Source: Hofstenia miamia (lineage: Eukaryota > Xenacoelomorpha > Acoela). From it: a stretch of 64,000 nt of DNA. A program made the position numbers and the translations under genes. The stretch lies in assembly GCA_004352715.1 (NCBI GenBank), contig SCFE01000028.1, positions 160,475 to 224,474 of the forward strand. The letters are read 5' to 3'. The number at the start of each line of letters is the position of its first letter. Positions within the stretch are counted from its first letter, which is position 1. This document shows positions 1 through 12,014 of this stretch, piece after piece. The notes under the pieces are model-generated. The model saw only the letters and a program-made list of their open reading frames with translations. It was not told where the DNA came from and did not search any database.

Positions 1-1151
1 TTTCTAATCTATGGTAGGGCTTGTGCCGGGTCCGTACCCATGGAAAATAGGCCCGTTGGTTTGTCCGTGCCCGTATGCTAAGCAAGCTATGCCCGTACCT
101 AAACATTATTTAACTAAAATTGCTTGATGCAACAAGCAAACCTTCAACTGTGAATTCAAAGGAAGCACTTAAACTGCCATAGCCATCAATAAAGAAATTA
201 AATTTTCTGTTGATAAATCACTGAGAAGTTCAATTTTACAATTATAAAATCATAATTAAATCTCGTTTTGAGATGATTGTTCAACAAGTTTTGTGAATTA
301 GTGAAAAAGCGTACTTCAACCGCTGTAACCATAATCAGGGCTACGACATATATGCTTAAGGTATAAAGCAGATTTTTATGCATATTTTGACACAGTTTTC
401 TTTAACGTATATTTCTGTGATAGCTCACATATTCCATCGTATCTTACACGCGCCAATATCACAGATGCCAGATATTTTATCTATTCCTGCAACACCTCGA
501 AACTGAAGACCCACAAATATTGGACATTTTAAAACTTATATATTTGTTGGACAACAAATTAATGTAGGAATTGTGTTTCATTAGGATACTGTTAGACTAT
601 GTGATAGGTCATGCCTAATCTGTGGCATTTTAGAAAAATAACACGTCTAGCCATCGAGATAATTGTTAGTGTTTGTGTAGTTTTATACCAAATTATCGCA
701 TTACACCAAAAATGAGTGTGTGGAGTTCGGAACTTATTGATTAAAGCATTCAAGTGTTATAATGTAAGATATGGGTTAATTTTGTTTGAGATTAATAATA
801 GCTCAACATTTTATAAGCCATAACAGCAAGGTGCCTCTTTGAACATTTCAATTTAAATTTGCTCTTAGGTGATATTTGCACAAGAATAAAAACTCTAAAA
901 TAAGACAAAACATTTGCATATTTTCAATTTTGTAAATGATATTTGAATATTTTATTCGAATTTTAGTATTTAATGTAAATATTGATTTTGCATGCTCAAA
1001 TTCGATGGACACTTAAACTACCCATGACCTGTTTGGTACCTCATTACATCATGAACCTGGCTTATTTTTACAAATTTAATGAATGAGAAACTAATGTTAA
1101 AGAGGGTAGGGGTTGTTGATATATCTGTTTAGGCCTGGAAGAACTCAGTTG
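1..1151. other. Intergenic AT-rich DNA with GC-word patch at its start
   Basis: I see no gene here. The short minus-strand ORF at 198-383 has no recognisable domain. Bases 14-100 are unusually GC-rich for this window and repeat the words CCGTACC and GCCCGT at irregular spacing. TAGGGCTTGTGC at position 14 looks like a hAT-type terminus, so this may be one end of a miniature hAT element, but no partner end or target duplication is visible. Confidence 0.4.
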
Positions 1152-1166
1152 GTATATATATATATA
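1152..1166. repeat. (TA)n microsatellite at gap edge
   Basis: A short TA dinucleotide tract runs directly into the first N block, so the assembly broke inside or beside a TA microsatellite. Confidence 0.9.
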
Positions 1167-2166
1167 NNNNNNNNNNNNNNNNNNNNNNNNNNNNNNNNNN
1201 NNNNNNNNNNNNNNNNNNNNNNNNNNNNNNNNNNNNNNNNNNNNNNNNNNNNNNNNNNNNNNNNNNNNNNNNNNNNNNNNNNNNNNNNNNNNNNNNNNNN
1301 NNNNNNNNNNNNNNNNNNNNNNNNNNNNNNNNNNNNNNNNNNNNNNNNNNNNNNNNNNNNNNNNNNNNNNNNNNNNNNNNNNNNNNNNNNNNNNNNNNNN
1401 NNNNNNNNNNNNNNNNNNNNNNNNNNNNNNNNNNNNNNNNNNNNNNNNNNNNNNNNNNNNNNNNNNNNNNNNNNNNNNNNNNNNNNNNNNNNNNNNNNNN
1501 NNNNNNNNNNNNNNNNNNNNNNNNNNNNNNNNNNNNNNNNNNNNNNNNNNNNNNNNNNNNNNNNNNNNNNNNNNNNNNNNNNNNNNNNNNNNNNNNNNNN
1601 NNNNNNNNNNNNNNNNNNNNNNNNNNNNNNNNNNNNNNNNNNNNNNNNNNNNNNNNNNNNNNNNNNNNNNNNNNNNNNNNNNNNNNNNNNNNNNNNNNNN
1701 NNNNNNNNNNNNNNNNNNNNNNNNNNNNNNNNNNNNNNNNNNNNNNNNNNNNNNNNNNNNNNNNNNNNNNNNNNNNNNNNNNNNNNNNNNNNNNNNNNNN
1801 NNNNNNNNNNNNNNNNNNNNNNNNNNNNNNNNNNNNNNNNNNNNNNNNNNNNNNNNNNNNNNNNNNNNNNNNNNNNNNNNNNNNNNNNNNNNNNNNNNNN
1901 NNNNNNNNNNNNNNNNNNNNNNNNNNNNNNNNNNNNNNNNNNNNNNNNNNNNNNNNNNNNNNNNNNNNNNNNNNNNNNNNNNNNNNNNNNNNNNNNNNNN
2001 NNNNNNNNNNNNNNNNNNNNNNNNNNNNNNNNNNNNNNNNNNNNNNNNNNNNNNNNNNNNNNNNNNNNNNNNNNNNNNNNNNNNNNNNNNNNNNNNNNNN
2101 NNNNNNNNNNNNNNNNNNNNNNNNNNNNNNNNNNNNNNNNNNNNNNNNNNNNNNNNNNNNNNNNNN
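1167..2166. other. Assembly gap, exactly 1000 N
   Basis: This block is exactly 1000 N, so its length is a fixed scaffolding placeholder and not a measured distance. It lies between a TA microsatellite and the tail of a decayed hAT element. Confidence 0.98.
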
Positions 2167-2745
2167 TGTAGTTTTTTAATAAGCTTTTTGTTTTAATATA
2201 TCATGTAAACAATACAAATACTTGATTCTCAGTTTGATGTTTGTTGAAAAAAACTTAACAAGCTGAATAATTCAAAAGGAAATAAGCAAATTTAACAGAC
2301 AAAATAACTTGAATAGTTTATCAACATAGTAAAGCAGACCAAATAGCCATCTTGCAATCAAAAATTTAGAAATAAACGTACATTATTAACAAAAGTTTAT
2401 TACAAAACAATTTTCCTGTTTTTCAAATTACTGAATTTATTTGCTCTGTGCTAACACTTGCTCGATGTTAATGAGGCTTAGATTATTGAAGCGATCTTGA
2501 CCAATTATGGATCTCAAGGATGAATTGATTCGTTTCAAATGACTGAAAGATCTTGCCGATGCAGCACTACTGATAGAAAGTGTAAGAAAAATAATTCTGT
2601 AAAGCGTAGCAGCATCGGGGAATGAATTGTGCACATCATTACATTTTATAAGATGGAACCATTCTCGAACAGAATCAAAATGAGTATTATAATTATCTTT
2701 GATAAATTGATCCACAACATTCACAAACACCTTGTATTTTGTATT
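2167..2745 (-). repeat. Inverted near-copy of 6925-7503 (hAT 3' end)
   Basis: The reverse complement of this stretch matches 6925-7503 almost base for base, from the transposase C-terminus through about 270 bp of 3' flank. Differences include a 4-base deletion in the other copy beside the ARSF codons. The match ends exactly at the gap edge, so it may continue into the gap. Two insertions of one hAT family, or an inverted duplication, would both explain it. Confidence 0.85.
2437..2745 (-). pseudogene. hAT transposase C-terminal fragment
   Basis: The minus strand encodes about 97 residues ending in a stop. They carry the hAT C-terminal dimerisation signature: a run ending SSAASARSFSHLKRI, then LRSIIGQDRFNNLSLINIEQ. 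Family knowledge: this segment lies at the end of hAT transposases and mediates dimerisation. Only the C-terminus remains, and the rest of the gene is missing or replaced by unrelated sequence upstream of about 2745. The reading frame is better preserved here than in the second copy near 7.0 kb. The fragment and its 3' flank (2167-2745) are an inverted near-copy of 6925-7503. It cannot produce an active transposase. Confidence 0.8.
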
Positions 2746-3397
2746 TTGTATTAATAATGATCGTCTTCCACCAATAGCTTTCCATGAAATAAAAAATGAC
2801 GGACAGTTATGTCTTCTATTTTCATTTTCATTTATATGAAATTTCCATTAAATTTTTTTATAAAAACAATTAATTAAACACTTTATAAAATTACGGCTTT
2901 TACCAAATAATTACTATTGTTTCATCACTTACAGAGCAACATTTATACATTAGCAATTGCAAACAGAGATTCGTAACTAATTTGCATTTTTTATTAGCGA
3001 TATAAGTCAATTCAAGAAGTGTCCAATCGCAACGAGAGACCTTATTCATTAAAAAATCAGCAGTCTTTAGGGCGCAGTTATTATGATATAATTGAAAACC
3101 TCAAAGTTATAACAACATTTGTCCAATTTTGAGCATTGCGTATTGTCACATAACGAATATCCAATTTGTAATTCCTCTACAGTTATTTTTTGCTTGGGAG
3201 GGGCTTCAAATCAAGATTTCAAATTTTGAACAAAGTTTATCTTTTCTATTTGATGATTCTATGACTAAAACTTGACAATTTTCATTATCAACAGAAAGAA
3301 TATTCTTAATTTGTAAAAAACAAACAAATTTCTTCTTCCTTTTGAGGTATTTTGATTAAAGTAATAACTTTTTCTAATGCAGTAGTAGGAACTAATC
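2746..3397. other. Intergenic AT-rich DNA
   Basis: I see no gene, RNA or clear mobile element in this stretch. It ends in a TA microsatellite (about 3398-3412) that runs into the second N block. Confidence 0.5.
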
Positions 3398-3412
3398 ATA
3401 TATATATATATA

Positions 3413-4412
3413 NNNNNNNNNNNNNNNNNNNNNNNNNNNNNNNNNNNNNNNNNNNNNNNNNNNNNNNNNNNNNNNNNNNNNNNNNNNNNNNNNNNNNNNN
3501 NNNNNNNNNNNNNNNNNNNNNNNNNNNNNNNNNNNNNNNNNNNNNNNNNNNNNNNNNNNNNNNNNNNNNNNNNNNNNNNNNNNNNNNNNNNNNNNNNNNN
3601 NNNNNNNNNNNNNNNNNNNNNNNNNNNNNNNNNNNNNNNNNNNNNNNNNNNNNNNNNNNNNNNNNNNNNNNNNNNNNNNNNNNNNNNNNNNNNNNNNNNN
3701 NNNNNNNNNNNNNNNNNNNNNNNNNNNNNNNNNNNNNNNNNNNNNNNNNNNNNNNNNNNNNNNNNNNNNNNNNNNNNNNNNNNNNNNNNNNNNNNNNNNN
3801 NNNNNNNNNNNNNNNNNNNNNNNNNNNNNNNNNNNNNNNNNNNNNNNNNNNNNNNNNNNNNNNNNNNNNNNNNNNNNNNNNNNNNNNNNNNNNNNNNNNN
3901 NNNNNNNNNNNNNNNNNNNNNNNNNNNNNNNNNNNNNNNNNNNNNNNNNNNNNNNNNNNNNNNNNNNNNNNNNNNNNNNNNNNNNNNNNNNNNNNNNNNN
4001 NNNNNNNNNNNNNNNNNNNNNNNNNNNNNNNNNNNNNNNNNNNNNNNNNNNNNNNNNNNNNNNNNNNNNNNNNNNNNNNNNNNNNNNNNNNNNNNNNNNN
4101 NNNNNNNNNNNNNNNNNNNNNNNNNNNNNNNNNNNNNNNNNNNNNNNNNNNNNNNNNNNNNNNNNNNNNNNNNNNNNNNNNNNNNNNNNNNNNNNNNNNN
4201 NNNNNNNNNNNNNNNNNNNNNNNNNNNNNNNNNNNNNNNNNNNNNNNNNNNNNNNNNNNNNNNNNNNNNNNNNNNNNNNNNNNNNNNNNNNNNNNNNNNN
4301 NNNNNNNNNNNNNNNNNNNNNNNNNNNNNNNNNNNNNNNNNNNNNNNNNNNNNNNNNNNNNNNNNNNNNNNNNNNNNNNNNNNNNNNNNNNNNNNNNNNN
4401 NNNNNNNNNNNN
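3413..4412. other. Assembly gap, exactly 1000 N
   Basis: A second placeholder of exactly 1000 N, flanked on both sides by TA microsatellite (about 3398-3412 and 4413-4432). The long reading frames spanning the gaps are artefacts of translating N. Confidence 0.98.
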
Positions 4413-4640
4413 ATATATATATATATATATATAGTAGTGTGCAAAAGTTTGGAAACACTTGAAAAATTAAGTGGTTTCTTTGAAAAAGTATATTTGTATT
4501 CCATTTTCCTCCCTAAAAGATATAGTAGGATCAAATATCATCAAAAATGAATGTTATCTCCAAATCAATTTACTTTATTACAGTTAAGTGTGATAGTCTC
4601 GTATTTGATAAAATTTCTTTTATTCCCTGGCAAATCAACA

Positions 4641-4830
4641 TCATTATATGTTTGGAGTGGGTATGTTAGACTATTTTAGTGGCTGAAACAGTTAGTAGAT
4701 GTAAATCAGACAAGCTGATACTATTGCAAAAGGGGTTAATCAGTGCTAGAAATACGTTTGTAACATGAACATTAGCTTACAAATATTTATAGCAAACGAG
4801 AAACATAGTGTCTTAGTCTGCCTTAATAAT
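4641..4830 (+). repeat. Dispersed direct repeat, copy 1
   Basis: This segment is about 85-90 percent similar by eye to 5372-5568, about 735 bp downstream. The shared core includes GGAGTGGGTATGTTAGACTA, AGTGGCTGAA and ACATGAACATTAGCT. No protein is encoded. It may be part of the non-coding portion of a transposon, possibly the hAT element whose gene begins near 5.84 kb. Confidence 0.75.
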
Positions 4831-5371
4831 GGCTACATATGTTTAGGTGAGACGTATATGTAAACTTAAATTATAAGATTTAAGTATTAAAACATTTTTC
4901 TCATTGCAATTTGAATTGAGCTGATACTAGTTCTTGATATTATACACCTATAGATATCTGATCCCAAGAAAGTTTGGTCCCTGTTCAATCTCGTTTCTGA
5001 CCCAAACTATTATTTTTGTATATTATTGATATTTTACAAATAGCTGACCAGATATTAATCCCATCCTGTTCAATGTAAAAAGTAAAATAATTTTCGAAAA
5101 TATATTTAAAGATCAAATATTAACTGAATGACATTTTTAAGATCTAGAGTTTGCCCTCATATACAAATTATATGACATTCATGTAACTAAGCTACAAATT
5201 ACAATGACGTAATGCATTTTTTGTGTGAAAGGTCTGACTATTAAACTTACTGAATTAGGTTCGAATTCATTTCCGCTCTCGAGCATTTAAACACAAAATG
5301 AACAAGTGAATGATAAGTTTAAACTGAATGACTAAGACAGTTTTTTAAAACATTTATTCACTCAGCAAATA

Positions 5372-5568
5372 AAGATCATTATAAGTTTGGAGTGGGTATG
5401 TTAGACTATTTTAGTGGCTGAAGCAGTTAGTAGCAGTAAGCAAGACAAGTTGATACTATTGCAAAGGGGGTTCATCAGTGCTAGACAAAAGCAAAGGAAC
5501 ATGAACATTAGCTGACTAATGCTTATAGCAAACAAGAAGCATAATTTCTTAGTCAGCCTTAATATTTT
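5372..5568 (+). repeat. Dispersed direct repeat, copy 2
   Basis: Second copy of the 4641-4830 repeat, in the same orientation. A further short shared phrase, CCCATCCTGTTCAATG, occurs near 5062 and again near 5568, so the duplicated block may once have been longer. Confidence 0.75.
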
Positions 5569-5835
5569 CCCATCCTGTTCAATGTTTATTGTATATTGGG
5601 TACTACTCTAATGACATCATGCTCTGTTAAGCATAGGCCTAAGCTCTCATGTGTTAATCGCTTGACAAAGAAAATTTTTTAACTATGATTGCCGTAGTGT
5701 GAGTGTTCGTGTATTATTGACTTTTAAAGATTTTCGGGAACTTTTTGGGACTTGTTTTTAAAGCAATTTTCGTTAATTATTGTTGCATAGTTTATTTGAA
5801 AAATTATTAAAGGTTTCACTGACACTTTTTTAACA

Positions 5836-7230
5836 ATGAAATCGGGTGCTTTAGAAAAGAAGGTAAAACTCTACTTTAGAACTGAGGGAAATTTTTGAAT
5901 ATAACTAAGAAATTGTTTCACTATTTTGTACTTTCCACTCATATAATGCATACATCAGAAACTGCCAATGATTCTATCGCTGAAACAAATGAAGCTGCAG
6001 TATTGCCATCTTCTTCTGCACAACCAGAATGTGAAAGGCTTTAGTTGTTGGGATGTAAATATTTCTAAGACTCCCTCAGTACATGAGGTTGAAATGCAAG
6101 TAATTTTAAGTTTTGCGGAAAAATTTCGACTGATCCTGATAAATTTACAAGTAAACCTTCAGATAATCGTATTATCAGAAGCATTATACTTCATGGACCA
6201 TGACAAGGCCAACCTGTATTGAATAGCACTTTTCATGACTTCCGCATTGACAAGGATAAACACCAATTTCAAATAGGCTGCAATGAGCGTAAGCTACCTC
6301 ATAGAATAAAGGAAATGAGAACATGGTTAGCTTATTCAGCTATCAAAGTGAAAAGGTTTTGTTCTAATTCCTGGTTATTCAATGACCAGAGAATGCCATC
6401 ATATTCGCCTAACTGGGCAGATGCAGAATATGGAATTGACAAATACAAGAAAGGTTTGTAGAAAATCGAGAAACGTGAGAATTCAGAAACAAAAAATACA
6501 TAATTGCGAAATTTCACAAAGCAAATGATAAGGCTGTTATTCAAGGCTTGCTGGAAGCAAAGATGTCTGCAAGACAAAAAAGTTATGATATTCTCAAACT
6601 TTATATTAATGCAATAGTGTTTCTTTCTTCATAGGGATTACTTCTTCGTGGTCATAGGGAATACTCAAAACAAAGTGTAGTTGAGCTTGTCAGTAACCCA
6701 AATTCAGAAGTTAAAGACAAAAAAATTGAAATTCAAGATTGATGTCTATTTTCCAATATTGGATGCAATGATAACTTCTTTAAATGAAATATTTGAAGAT
6801 CATATTAAAGCAGTTTCAGATTTTGATGCCCTCAATCCCAGACATTGGTAGACAAGAATAACGATGCCAAAATTCAAAATCTTGGAAAAGTATACAAAGA
6901 AGATCTAAATTGTCCTCACAATGAATTGTTTACAAAATACAAAGTGTTTGTGAATGTTGTGGATCAATTTATCAAAGATGATTATAATACTCATTTTGAT
7001 TCTGCTCGAGAATTGTTCCATCTTATGAAATGTAATGATGTGCACAATTCATTCCCCGATGCTGCTACGCTTTACAGAATTATTTTTCTTACACTTTCTA
7101 TCAGTAGTGCTGCATCGGCAAGATCTTTCATTTGAAACGAGTTAATTCATACTTGAGATCCATAATTGGTCAAGATCGCTTCAATAATCTAAGCCTCATT
7201 AACATCGAGCAAGTGTTAGCACAGAGCAAA
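5836..7230 (+). pseudogene. Decayed hAT transposase (TTF/ZMYM-like subgroup)
   Basis: A hAT transposase relic read in several frames. A candidate short first exon (ATG at 5836, donor GTAAAA) precedes an N-terminal block at about 5940-6460 with DFRIDKDKHQFQ, RTWLAYSA and FCSNSWLF. That spacing resembles the TTF-type zinc finger that opens this hAT subgroup. A middle block follows at 6470-6840, then the C-terminal dimerisation block at 6845-7210 (NSFPDAATLYRI, SSAASARSF, IIGQDRFNNLSLINIEQ). Several stops and frameshifts interrupt it, including a 4-base loss near 7130 compared with the inverted copy at 2.5 kb. The central catalytic part appears shortened. The element is inactive. Its terminal inverted repeats were not identified. 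Confidence 0.75.
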
Positions 7231-7503
7231 TAAATTCAGTAATTTGAAAAACAGGAAAATTGTTTTGTAATAAACTTTTGTTAATAATGTACGTTTATTT
7301 CTAAATTTTTGATTGCAAGATGGCTATTTGGTCTGCTTTACTATGTTGATAAACTATTCAAGTTATTTTGTCTGTTAAATTTGCTTATTTCCTTTTGAAT
7401 TATTCAGCTTGTTAAGTTTTTTTCAACAAACATCAAACTGAGAATCAAGTATTTGTATTGTTTACATGATATATTAAAACAAAAAGCTTATTAAAAAACT
7501 ACA
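6925..7503 (+). repeat. Inverted near-copy of 2167-2745
   Basis: The hAT 3' end plus 3' flank, repeated in opposite orientation at the edge of the first gap. Identity is very high, which implies a recent duplication or insertion of closely related elements. Confidence 0.85.
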
Positions 7504-9740
7504 ATAAAACAGATACCTCTTTTTTGCTTACGTTTTCCAAGGTTGAAAGTATTACCCTGGGTCCTTGTAATATAGTTTCAGCACCCCTAGTCTTTTGATT
7601 AATTAATTATTAATTCAGGATATTGATGCAAATTCAACTTTTTCAGTACTGACCCAGACATTTATTCGTTTTTTATATAATTTGACTTATTGGCATAAGA
7701 TGTATGCATCTGAAGTCCACGGTAGAGTCCCCGAAAGACGCGGGAGCTTTAGGTGCGGATATTATGATAAAAAATTGCTATTTGAATTTAAAATCCTTAT
7801 TTTGCGATAAACGCGGTTTTGTGGGGTCGCCCTATTTAATCATATGAAACTGTTAATCTTTTCTACAAATAAAGTGATAAAAACAAAATTTTAGTGGTCT
7901 TCATAAGCTAAGAGCCAATTTTTGCAAACAAAATTTTTTTCCGTTGAATAAAAGGCTTTTGAAGAAGACTATTCCTTAGAGGGTATAAATGAAAACCCTA
8001 AAGATTTGAAGGAGAACCTAATAAATCATTTCATTTTTTGCAACATGTGATTAAATTTTGCATAGCTTCCAAATAATTTCTTAATTATAATTTTATCGTA
8101 AAAATTGAACTGCAACCATTCAAAATTTTCGAGACCACCCTGTTGAAAACAGATATTATATTAAAATACATCAAACAGAAATACTATTCATAATTGTGTG
8201 ATAATATCGGAGACCTATATTTTGATATTACCTTTGTTTAGAAATTTCAGACACAGAATTTAGCGGTAATTACAAAAAAGTTGATGTTAATGGCACATAC
8301 AAGCCTACCGGCAGAGTTTGAAAAGAATCACGAGAATCACCATTACTTTTAACTAGATTGTATATAGCTCGATTATTGAATAGCATTCAAGTTTGTCTTA
8401 ACACTAAAAAGCCTGAGTGGTCAAATTTGACCACTTTGCATATCTTAAATATATTTCTAATGCCTCCTGAAATAAGAATTTTAATAGAAATACAGCTTAT
8501 TTTGTTTTTCTGATATTTTTTTCATTTGCTTTTGTTAGTTTTACTTGAATGGGCCAATTCTGACAACTGCATGAAAATAAGATATAGAATCGTCATTCTA
8601 GTGTTAATCACTAATTTGCTAATCAATACTGCTCATAGATTGGAAAATGGTAGTGTAAACGGGTCAGTTTTAAACTTATGATGTCGTAGAACACATAATT
8701 TTGCATATAAAGTCGCTTAAAAAAGTTCAATGAAGGAAAATTGTAATCAGGCAGCCTATATGCACAAAATACATGTGAATGTAACTACCTAGATCCTTCC
8801 ATAAATTCAAATTTTTGCAATCAGGTCAATATATATATATATATATATATCTCAATCATTTTTGCATTTGAATTAATTCATACATGTCAATACAAAATCA
8901 TTGCAAAGAAAAGAGCAGAAGTGTATTTCATTAATGAATTTAGGCTACGGTTAGATTCGGTGATGTTCGCATGTTATCTTTCACATTTAAAAGCATTTCA
9001 GGCCTACGCCTACGGTTTGACTATGTAATTATAATTGCAATATCGCAATGCAGTCTAACTCCTTATTGGTGATGTGATTTTTTAATTTCTCATGCTCACT
9101 AGTCTAAGCGTAGCCTTATTATAAAGGCAGGTATGTAAACAAGTGCCTAGCCAATATGTACAAATAATATTTGTAATTGCATATTAACTTTTCAATTTAA
9201 TTTCGTTCGTGGTGGTTTACTTTTTCTATCTCTAACCGTTATTTTAGTTCTACACAGGTTACCGATAGTCATTTATATTTTTATACTTGTACAAGTAACA
9301 ATGTATCATAGCAGCCAAATTATTATTGTTTGTGGGTTGCAGTAGAAGTGTTTTCACGAACCTAATGCTCGAGACATCTCACGAGGAGGTACCAGCACAT
9401 TAGGTTTCCGATAGATTGTTATATCATCTTGCAATTTCCAACCACCGGTATCTTCATGTAGGATCCTTAGGGCAGAGCCTATTGGTTTCTAAAGGCTTCT
9501 ATATAGCTGCTTGGTGGAGTACTATTAAATGTAAGGTGAGTTGTAGGTTTATACTTGTACAAGTGATAAAACTAAAAAGCACAATTAAAGGCGATGTCAC
9601 TCCTGTCGATGATAATTTCTGCTGACGAGGAAGAAGCGTTCCAGGGCTAGTGCCCCGGTGCATTGTCTCAATAGAGAATTTTTTCAAATTATGATGCTGA
9701 TATATTATATTATATATATATATATATATATATTCTTAGT
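7504..9740. other. Intergenic DNA, no gene recognised
   Basis: No protein or RNA gene is recognised. TA microsatellites lie at about 8829-8850 and 9702-9733. The palindrome CTTGTACAAG occurs twice, near 9287 and 9553. The ORFs at 9416-9625 (plus) and 9499-9687 (minus) overlap each other and show no known motif. Confidence 0.5.
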
Positions 9741-10024
9741 CAGGGATATTATGGAATGTATTTTAAATGATAAAACGCAATTCTAACAAAATACCTCTAC
9801 CTACACTATAGATACCTCGCTAGATATTTGGAGATGTGCATGATTCTCTTCACACACACACTCACACACAATGAATTGCGGTCTATTTTTAACAAAAAAT
9901 ACTTTGCTATACGAAAATCTATTCTAGGTAAAATCACTGTTTTTTCAGTAATCTGTAGGTGTGTTGGGGTATGATTTTCCTTCACTAGGGGTTGAGTACA
10001 GGTTTTAAAAATGTGCTGCTTGGA

Positions 10025-10658
10025 CAGAGATGAAAGTGGGGCGGGTCGACATATGGGGCAGGTCTGTTTGGATATGAAGCAGGATTTTTCTAAAGTGTGT
10101 ACTCATGAGGCAAAAGTGGGGTAAAAACAGTTTTAAGTTAAAAATAACTGCTAGTTTTAAAGATTATAAAAGTAATTTTCTTGCATCACAGTTCCCTACT
10201 TGATAAAATTTTGATTGACTTAGGTATTTTGAAAAATCAATTACCATATATTTCCAACCCTTAGCGAAATTGGATTCCATTCAATAATACAAGATATTTT
10301 TTATCTGATTCGTCATCAATAGGATTTGCATAAAAATTTGCTATTTAGCTATTAATAATAATTTTAATGTCTATTATTCGATTGCTATTGGCAATAATAG
10401 TAGATGGCATTTGAAAAAAATGATTCTGTATCTTCAAGGCAGTAAGGATTTAAAATATTTTGAAGTGGTGGTGTGGTGCAACATTATGAAAATTGTCATC
10501 GAACAAATATGGAGCAATAAGATATCGCAAGTAGTTTTCGGAGCAAGAATTTTTTAAGTGGGGTGTCTTGGGGCATATGTTAACACGTAGAAATGGGGCA
10601 GGGCACAAAGTCTGTGATTCGAGCAGGTTACATAGATCTGCCCCACATCACATTTCTG
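10025..10658. mobile_element. hAT-type miniature element, copy 1
   Basis: It begins CAGAGATGAAAGTGGGG and ends with the inverse of CAGAAATGTGATGTGGGG, forming imperfect terminal inverted repeats of the hAT type (CAGRG start). Near both ends the words GGGGCAGG, GGGGCGGG and TGGGGCA recur, like the subterminal repeats that hAT transposases bind. No coding capacity is seen. The flanks (TGCTTGGA and GTTTGGGG) are only an approximate 8-bp target duplication, so this is an old copy. Confidence 0.6.
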
Positions 10659-11049
10659 GTTTGGGGATATTTTGGAATGTATTTTAAATGATAAAACGCA
10701 ATTCCAACAAGCTACCTCTACCTACATAAATAGATACCTCGCTAGATATTTGGAAGTGCATTATTCTTAAATTTGGAGAAAATACCAAGATTGCGCTAGA
10801 GCTGAAATTGTCATCCTCATGTCGACAGTTTTATTGAGGCCTCAGATTCTGCACAAGATTTTTTTCGTCTTAACACACACACACACTCACACACAATGAA
10901 TTGCGGTCTATTTTTAACAAAAAATACTTTGCTATACGAAAATGTATTCTAGGTAAAATCACTGTTTTTTCAGCAATCTGCAGGTGTGTTGGGGTATGAT
11001 TTTCTTTCACTAGGGGTTGAGTACAGGTTTTAAAAATGTGCTGCTTGGA

Positions 11050-11258
11050 CAGAGATGAAAGTGGGGCGGGTCGACATATGGGGCAGGTCTGTTTGGATAT
11101 GAAGCAGGATTTTTCTAAAGTGTGTACTCATGAGGCAAAAGTGGGGTAAAAACAGTTTTAAGTTAAAAATAACTGCTAGTTTTAAAGATTATAAAAGTAA
11201 TTTTCTTGCATCACAGTTCCCTACTTGATAAAATTTTGATTGACTTAGGTATTTTGAA
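11050..11258. mobile_element. hAT-type miniature element, copy 2 (cut at N)
   Basis: The left end of the same element begins at CAGAGATGAAAG and follows copy 1 closely until the single N at 11259. The remainder is missing from the assembly. Confidence 0.6.
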
Positions 11259-11259
11259 N
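11259..11259. other. Single-N contig join inside a tandem repeat
   Basis: One N separates two partial copies of the 925-bp unit. After the N the sequence jumps back to an earlier point of the unit, which is typical of two overlapping contigs or haplotypes placed end to end. Confidence 0.85.
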
Positions 11260-11335
11260 AATCTGCAGGTGTGTTGGGGTATGATTTTCTTTCGCTAGGG
11301 GTTTTGTACAGCTTTTTAAAAATGTGCTGTTTGGA

Positions 11336-12008
11336 CAGAGATGAAAGTGGGGAGGGTCGACCTACGGGGCAAGTCTGTTCGGATATGAAGCAGGATTTTT
11401 CTAAAGTGAGTACTCATGAGGCAACAGTGGGGTAAAAACCGTTTTAAGTTGAAAATAACTGAACCAAAGAACTGAAAATTTTAAAGATTGTAAAAGTAAT
11501 TTTATGACATCACAGTTCCCTACTTGATAAAATTTTGATTGACTTAGAAATTTTGAAAAATCATTTACCATATATTTGCAACCCTTAGCGAAATTGGATT
11601 CCATTCAATAATACAAGATATTTTTCATCTGATTTGTCATCAATAGGCTTTGCAGTTATCCTTGCATAAATATATTGCATAAAAATTTGTTATTTGGCTA
11701 TTAATAATAAATTTAATTTCTATTATTCAATTTCTATTGGCAGTAATAGTAGAGATAGCATTTGAAAAAATGATTCTATATCTTCAAGACAGTAAGGATT
11801 TAAAATATTTGGAAGTGGCCATGTGGTGCAGTACTATTAAAATTGTCATCGAATAAATATAGGGCAATAAGATATCGCAAGTAGTTTTTGGAGCGAGAAT
11901 TTTTTGATTGGGCCGTTTTGGGGCCGATGTTAACACGTAGAAATAGGGCCGGGTACAAAGTCTGTGATTCGAGCAGGTTACATAGATCTGCCCCACTTCA
12001 CATTTCTG
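11336..12008. mobile_element. hAT-type miniature element, copy 3
   Basis: A more diverged copy running from CAGAGATGAAAGTGGGGA to CACATTTCTG. Flanks GTTTGGA and GTTTGGG resemble a decayed target duplication better than in copy 1. It is non-coding, with GC-rich subterminal words at both ends. Confidence 0.6.
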
Positions 12009-12014
12009 GTTTGG

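Larger units (their letters stand above)
9741..12014 (+). repeat. Tandem block of ~925-bp units
   Basis: Unit 1 (about 9741-10665) restarts as unit 2 at about 10666 and is cut by a single N at 11259. A third partial unit then runs from 11260, starting mid-unit at AATCTGCAGGTGTGTTGG, to about 12014. Each unit carries a CA-rich tract (ACACACACTCACACAC), shared flank and a GC-word-rich miniature hAT-like element. Units differ by scattered substitutions and a few indels. The single N suggests that units 2 and 3 were joined by the assembler. Confidence 0.85.

Noticed and set aside
1113-4534. Long reading frames of 350-400 codons over the N blocks
   Set aside because: They consist almost entirely of unknown residues from translated N and flanking TA repeats; not genes.
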